A DNA stretch of 64,000 bases from Leucobacter sp. L43 (lineage in GTDB: Bacteria; Actinomycetota; Actinomycetes; Actinomycetales; Microbacteriaceae): NCBI RefSeq assembly GCF_016597785.1, contig NZ_JAENJG010000001.1, positions 868,001 to 932,000 on the forward strand. Direction: 5' to 3'. A program made the position numbers and the translations under genes. Numbering within the stretch: the first letter of the stretch is position 1; each line of letters opens with the position of its first letter. The notes under the pieces are model-generated. The model was not told where the DNA came from. It saw nothing but the letters and a program-made list of their open reading frames with translations, and made no database searches. Of this stretch, positions 60,564-64,000 are shown piece after piece.

Positions 60564-61469
60564 ATGACCGAGCAGAAGCCCTGGCACGGCGTCATCGTCG
60601 CCACCGCACTCCCCTTCACGGACGACCTCTCGGTCGACTACGACGCCTATGCCGAGCACGTCGCCTGGCTCGCCGAGAACGGCTGCGACGGCGTCGCCCC
60701 GAACGGCTCCCTCGGGGAATATCAGAACCTCACCGAAGCCGAACGCGCGCAAGTCGTCAAGACCGCCGTCGAAGCAGCACCCGAGGGCTTCACCGTCATG
60801 GCCGGCGTCGGCGCCTACGGCGCCCTGCAATCGGCCCACTGGGCCGAGCAGGCCGCCGAGGCGGGCGCTCAGTGCGTGATGCTGCTCCCGCCGAACACCT
60901 ACCGAGCCAACCACGAACAGGTGAAGCACCACTACGCCACGGTCGGCAAGGTCGGCCTGCCGATCGTCGGGTACAACAATCCGATCGACACCAAAGTCGA
61001 CCTCGTGCCCGAACTCATCGCCGATATCCATGCCGCCGGCAACATGGTGGGCGTCAAGGAGTTCTCCGGCGACCCCCGCCGCATCTACGAGATCAAGGAG
61101 CTGGCCCCCGAGATCGACATCATCATCGGCACCGACGACACCGTGCTCGAAGTGGGGCTCGCCGGCGCAGTCGGCTGGGTGTCGGGGTACCCGAACGCGA
61201 TTCCGCAGTCGTGCGTCGAGCTCTACCGACTCTGCACGTCGGGCGACTACGCAGACCTCGAGCGCGGCCAGCAGATCTACCGCGACCTGCACTCGCTGCT
61301 GCGCTGGGATTCGAAGACGCAGTTCGTTGAGGCGATTAAGCTGTCGATGGACATCGTGGGTCGCAAGGGCGGCGCGAGTCGCCCCCCGCGCCTCGCGCTT
61401 CCACAGGATGTCGCGGACCGGATCGTCGCCGATACCCGGGCCGCCATCGCCAAGGGCTACGACAGGTAG
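60564..61469 (+). CDS. DapA-family lyase/deaminase, likely in hydroxyproline breakdown
   Basis: This 301-residue (beta/alpha)8 Schiff-base enzyme of the dihydrodipicolinate synthase/N-acetylneuraminate lyase family has Schiff-base Lys165 in VGVKEFSGD, Tyr137 in VGYNNP and the carboxylate loop PNGSLGEYQNLT (47-58). It has Ser in place of the first Thr of the GTTGE motif. In the D-hydroxyproline pathway a family member deaminates pyrroline-4-hydroxy-2-carboxylate to 2-oxoglutarate semialdehyde. The neighbours (proline-racemase family, ornithine-cyclodeaminase family) support that role over lysine synthesis. The ATG at 60564 has AAAGGA 6 bases upstream. Confidence 0.85.
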   Translation: MTEQKPWHGVIVATALPFTDDLSVDYDAYAEHVAWLAENGCDGVAPNGSLGEYQNLTEAERAQVVKTAVEAAPEGFTVMAGVGAYGALQSAHWAEQAAEAGAQCVMLLPPNTYRANHEQVKHHYATVGKVGLPIVGYNNPIDTKVDLVPELIADIHAAGNMVGVKEFSGDPRRIYEIKELAPEIDIIIGTDDTVLEVGLAGAVGWVSGYPNAIPQSCVELYRLCTSGDYADLERGQQIYRDLHSLLRWDSKTQFVEAIKLSMDIVGRKGGASRPPRLALPQDVADRIVADTRAAIAKGYDR

Positions 61470-61527
61470 CGCGAGGCGGGCACGCAGTTCCAGGGGCAAC
61501 GCGGCCTCGTTCACTGAAAGGGCGCAC

Positions 61528-62535
61528 ATGCGTACGAGTCACGTCTATCACGCCGTCGATTCGCATACCGAGGGCATGCCGACACGGGTCATCACCGGGG
61601 GCGTCGGCGTGCTGCCCGGTGACACGATGGCCGAGCGGCGCCTCTGGTTCATGGAGCATCGAGACGACGTGCGTCAGCTGCTCATGTTCGAGCCGCGCGG
61701 GCACGCGTCCATGAGCGGCGCGATTCTGCAGCCGCCGACGCGCCCCGACGCCGATTGGGGAGTGCTCTACATCGAGGTCTCCGGGTGTCTGCCGATGTGC
61801 GGGCACGGCACCATCGGTGTCGCGACCGTGCTCGTCGAGACGGGAATGGTCGACGTCACGGAGCCCACGACGACGATCCGGCTGGATACCCCGGCTGGTC
61901 TCGTCGTCGCTGAAGTAGCCGTCACCGACGGGCACGCCGACCACGTCACGATCACGAACGTGCCGTCGTTCGCCGAGCGCCTCGGCGCGATCGTGGCGGT
62001 GCCCGGCCTGGGCGCGGTCGGCTACGACCTCGCCTTCGGCGGCAACTTCTACGCCATCGTCGAGCTCGAACGGCTCGGCATCGAGTGGCATGAGGATCGC
62101 CGCAACCAGAGCGAGCTGCTCGCCGCAGGCCTGTCGATCATGGATGCCATCAACGCGACGGCCGAGCCCGTGCACCCCGAGCGCCCCGACATCCGCGGGG
62201 TGCACCACGTCTATCTGCAGGCACCCGGTTCGACGGCGCAGCACTCCCGCCACGCGATGGCGATCCACCCGGGCTGGTTCGACCGCTCCCCCTGCGGCAC
62301 GGGAACGAGCGCCCGCATGGCGCAGCTGCACGCCCGCGGCGAGCTGCCGCTCGACACGGAGTTCATCAACGACTCCTACATCGGTTCCCGTTTCCACGGC
62401 ACGCTCATCGCCGAGACCGAGGTCGGCGGTCGCCCCGCGGTCATCCCGACGATTCGAGGTCGCGCCTGGGTGACCGGCACCGCCCAGTACTTCCTCGACC
62501 CCAGCGACCCGTTCCCGAACGGCTTCCTCCTGTGA
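61528..62535 (+). CDS. 4-hydroxyproline 2-epimerase/proline racemase family, copy 2
   Basis: This 335-residue enzyme has catalytic Cys91 in LPMCGHGTIGVA and Cys256 in DRSPCGTGTSAR, the canonical pair for hydroxyproline epimerase or proline racemase. N-terminal DSHTEGMPTRVITGG and RGHASMSGAIL are typical. It shares clear homology with copy 1 at 46318-47337 but is not a recent duplicate. The ATG at 61528 has AAAGGG 7 bases upstream. It lies 58 bp after the DapA-family gene, and its TGA overlaps the next gene's GTG. 4-Hydroxyproline epimerase is preferred from context. Confidence 0.87.
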   Translation: MRTSHVYHAVDSHTEGMPTRVITGGVGVLPGDTMAERRLWFMEHRDDVRQLLMFEPRGHASMSGAILQPPTRPDADWGVLYIEVSGCLPMCGHGTIGVATVLVETGMVDVTEPTTTIRLDTPAGLVVAEVAVTDGHADHVTITNVPSFAERLGAIVAVPGLGAVGYDLAFGGNFYAIVELERLGIEWHEDRRNQSELLAAGLSIMDAINATAEPVHPERPDIRGVHHVYLQAPGSTAQHSRHAMAIHPGWFDRSPCGTGTSARMAQLHARGELPLDTEFINDSYIGSRFHGTLIAETEVGGRPAVIPTIRGRAWVTGTAQYFLDPSDPFPNGFLL

Positions 62536-63551
62536 GCGGCGCATCGGCAGCGCTGCCCTACTTCACGGCTGCGGACATCACGCGGCTCCTGCCGATCCCC
62601 GACGCCATCGCGGCACTGCGCGCTGCGCTGCGCGACGACGTCGATCCCGAGCGCGACGCGCCGCGCCTGTTCAGCGACTTTCCCGGAGGCGAATTCTTGC
62701 TGATGCCCGCCCAGGGAACCCGATTCAGCGGGTTGAAAGCCCTGACCGTGGCGCCTGAGAACCCCGCTCGCGGTCTCGCGAAGATTCAGGGGGTGTACAT
62801 CGTGTACTCGTCAGACACCGCTGAGCCCCTCGCGATCCTCGAGGGAGCCTCCCTCACGGCGATCCGCACCCCCGCGGTCGCGCTGCTCGCGGTGCAGCAT
62901 CTCGTGGCGATCGCGCCGCCCGGAGGTGAGCCCGCGCCTCATCCGCGCATCCTCGTGTTCGGCGCCGGGGTGCAGGCGGCAGCGCACATTCGGGCCGCCG
63001 CCACCGCGTTTCCCGACGCGACGTTCGACGTGGTCGGGCGCCGACCGGCGCGAGTGGATGCGATGATCGAAGCACTCTCGGGTGCCGGCGAGACCCGCGG
63101 AGTCTCCATTCGCAATCGCACCGGCAGCGCGGAGGCCGCGGTACCCGAGGCCGACATCATTCTGTGCACCACATCGACGAGCACGCCCCTGTTCGACGGC
63201 GCTCTGGTCGCCGAGCACGCCGTCGTCGCCGCGAACGGGACCCACGGCACGGACAAGCGCGAACTCGATGACGCGCTGATCGAACGCTCCGATCTGGTCG
63301 TCGAAGGCCGCGCGTCCGCGCAGCGGGAGAACGGAAATCTCACCGCCCTCGACGCAGAGGTGTGGGGCAGCGCCAGTGCGCCCGCCAACCTGCGGGATCT
63401 CGTCACCGGCGACATGCGGCGCACCCCCGGCCGCCCCGCGGTGTTCACCGGCGTCGGCATGGCTTGGGAGGACTTGATCTGCGCGTCTGCGGTGCTCGAA
63501 TCCGCCGCCCGGAGGGACGCGGCGCCTCCACGGGCCGAGGGAGCGTCGTGA
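62532..63551 (+). CDS. Ornithine cyclodeaminase/mu-crystallin family protein, likely pyrroline-2-carboxylate reductase
   Basis: This 339-residue NAD(P)-binding protein has a substrate-domain segment GGEFLLMPAQGTRFSGLKAL with the conserved Lys, then EGASLTAIRTPAVALLAVQH. The Rossmann loop is RILVFGAGVQAAAHIRA near 138-154, with ADIILCTTSTSTPLF after it. In hydroxyproline/proline racemase operons such members usually reduce pyrroline-2-carboxylate to proline. True ornithine cyclodeaminase is less likely. The GTG at 62532 overlaps the upstream TGA (GTGA), and its stop overlaps the following GntR start. Confidence 0.85.
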   Translation: MSGASAALPYFTAADITRLLPIPDAIAALRAALRDDVDPERDAPRLFSDFPGGEFLLMPAQGTRFSGLKALTVAPENPARGLAKIQGVYIVYSSDTAEPLAILEGASLTAIRTPAVALLAVQHLVAIAPPGGEPAPHPRILVFGAGVQAAAHIRAAATAFPDATFDVVGRRPARVDAMIEALSGAGETRGVSIRNRTGSAEAAVPEADIILCTTSTSTPLFDGALVAEHAVVAANGTHGTDKRELDDALIERSDLVVEGRASAQRENGNLTALDAEVWGSASAPANLRDLVTGDMRRTPGRPAVFTGVGMAWEDLICASAVLESAARRDAAPPRAEGAS

Positions 63552-64000
63552 TGCCGACGTCCGATCCCGCCGTCGCCGTTCGCTCGACGCCCGCCGTCGA
63601 GCGCGTCGCGCGACCCCGGTACCTCCGCGAGACGGTCCTCGAACGGCTGCGCACGGCGATCATCACCGGAGAGCTCGCCGAAGGCGCGCTCTTCTCAGCG
63701 CCGATGCTCGGGCAGGCACTCGGCGTGTCCGCCACTCCCGTGCGCGAGGCGATGATGGATCTCGCCCGTGAAGGCCTCGTGGAGACCGTGAAGAACAAGG
63801 GCTTTCGCATCACGCGCATGTCGGAAGACGACCTGGACGACCTGGCCCAGGTCAGACTGCTGCTGGAGCCCCCCGCGATGCACCTCATCGCCGGTCGCGT
63901 CACCGACGTGGAGCGCACGGCACTCCGCGAGGTCGCCGAAGCGTGCGCAGCGGCGGCAGAACGCGAAGATCTGCAGCAGTACCTGCAGCTCGATCGCGCA
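63551..64000 (+). CDS. GntR-family (FCD) regulator, copy 2, cut off by window edge
   Basis: The first 150 codons are present. The winged HTH (about 25-90: RETVLERLRTAIITGELAEG, SATPVREAMMDLAREGLVET) is followed by the start of an FCD domain (DLDDLAQVRLLLEPPAMHLI). It is strongly similar to the regulator at 39799-40494; the stretch around residues 67-120 differs at only a few positions. The ATG at 63551 shares one base with the upstream TGA; a GTG at 63548 is possible. As last gene of the hydroxyproline-type operon it probably controls it by feedback. Confidence 0.9.
   Translation, partial: MPTSDPAVAVRSTPAVERVARPRYLRETVLERLRTAIITGELAEGALFSAPMLGQALGVSATPVREAMMDLAREGLVETVKNKGFRITRMSEDDLDDLAQVRLLLEPPAMHLIAGRVTDVERTALREVAEACAAAAEREDLQQYLQLDRA

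Overview
The window is a high-GC actinobacterial chromosome segment, most likely from a Leucobacter-like member of the Microbacteriaceae. This is judged from the codon bias, the frequent GTG/TTG starts and GTGA/ATGA stop-start overlaps, the Kgd-type fused 2-oxoglutarate dehydrogenase, and the eno/mazG/mfd/pth/rplY neighbourhood. It reads as ordinary chromosome with very dense coding. I see no rRNA, tRNA, CRISPR array, insertion sequence or phage gene.

Housekeeping part (1-28.4 kb). This holds enolase (cut by the left edge), hisS, an acetate-type symporter pair (DUF485 protein + ActP) divergent from a GAF-LuxR regulator, mazG, a lipoprotein, mfd-pth and rplY. A histidine-use module follows (IclR regulator and hutH, divergent from hutG and an amino-acid permease), then ung, a short-chain dehydrogenase, metY-metX, a lipoprotein, two CNNM/CBS-domain membrane proteins and kgd.

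Amine module (28.4-41.6 kb). A FadR-type regulator and a soluble Cache-fold protein follow kgd. Next comes a tightly coupled leftward set: cytochrome P450, GlnT-like glutamine-synthetase-family ligase, a solute-binding-fold protein without signal peptide, a PuuD-like hydrolase and a class I amidotransferase. Divergent from it lie an FprA-like reductase and a flavodoxin. A second PuuD-like hydrolase, an APC permease, a GntR regulator and agmatine deiminase complete the region. My inference is a catabolic route in which an amine is gamma-glutamylated, oxidised by a flavodoxin-fed P450 and released by the PuuD-like hydrolases. This would resemble, but not equal, the Puu putrescine pathway and the mycobacterial morpholine/piperidine P450 loci.

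Proline and hydantoin modules (41.6-64 kb). A LysR regulator is divergent from a bifunctional putA, followed by a proline-racemase-family protein. A leftward operon carries a small ABM-domain protein, a ribose-type ABC importer, hydantoinase/oxoprolinase A and B subunits and a metal amidohydrolase. It is divergent from a HyuA-like protein, a DUF917 (S-methyl-thiohydantoin-desulfurase family) protein and a PucR regulator, with a 21-bp perfect palindrome between the two units. The right end is a hydroxyproline-type operon: DapA-family lyase/deaminase, second proline racemase/epimerase, ornithine-cyclodeaminase-family reductase, and a GntR regulator cut by the edge. Much of the accessory content would convert histidine, proline, hydroxyproline, hydantoins and amines to glutamate or 2-oxoglutarate, the latter being the substrate of Kgd.

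Several perfect palindromes in divergent promoters and hairpins at gene ends are listed separately. All functions come from motif and family recognition by eye; no database search was run.
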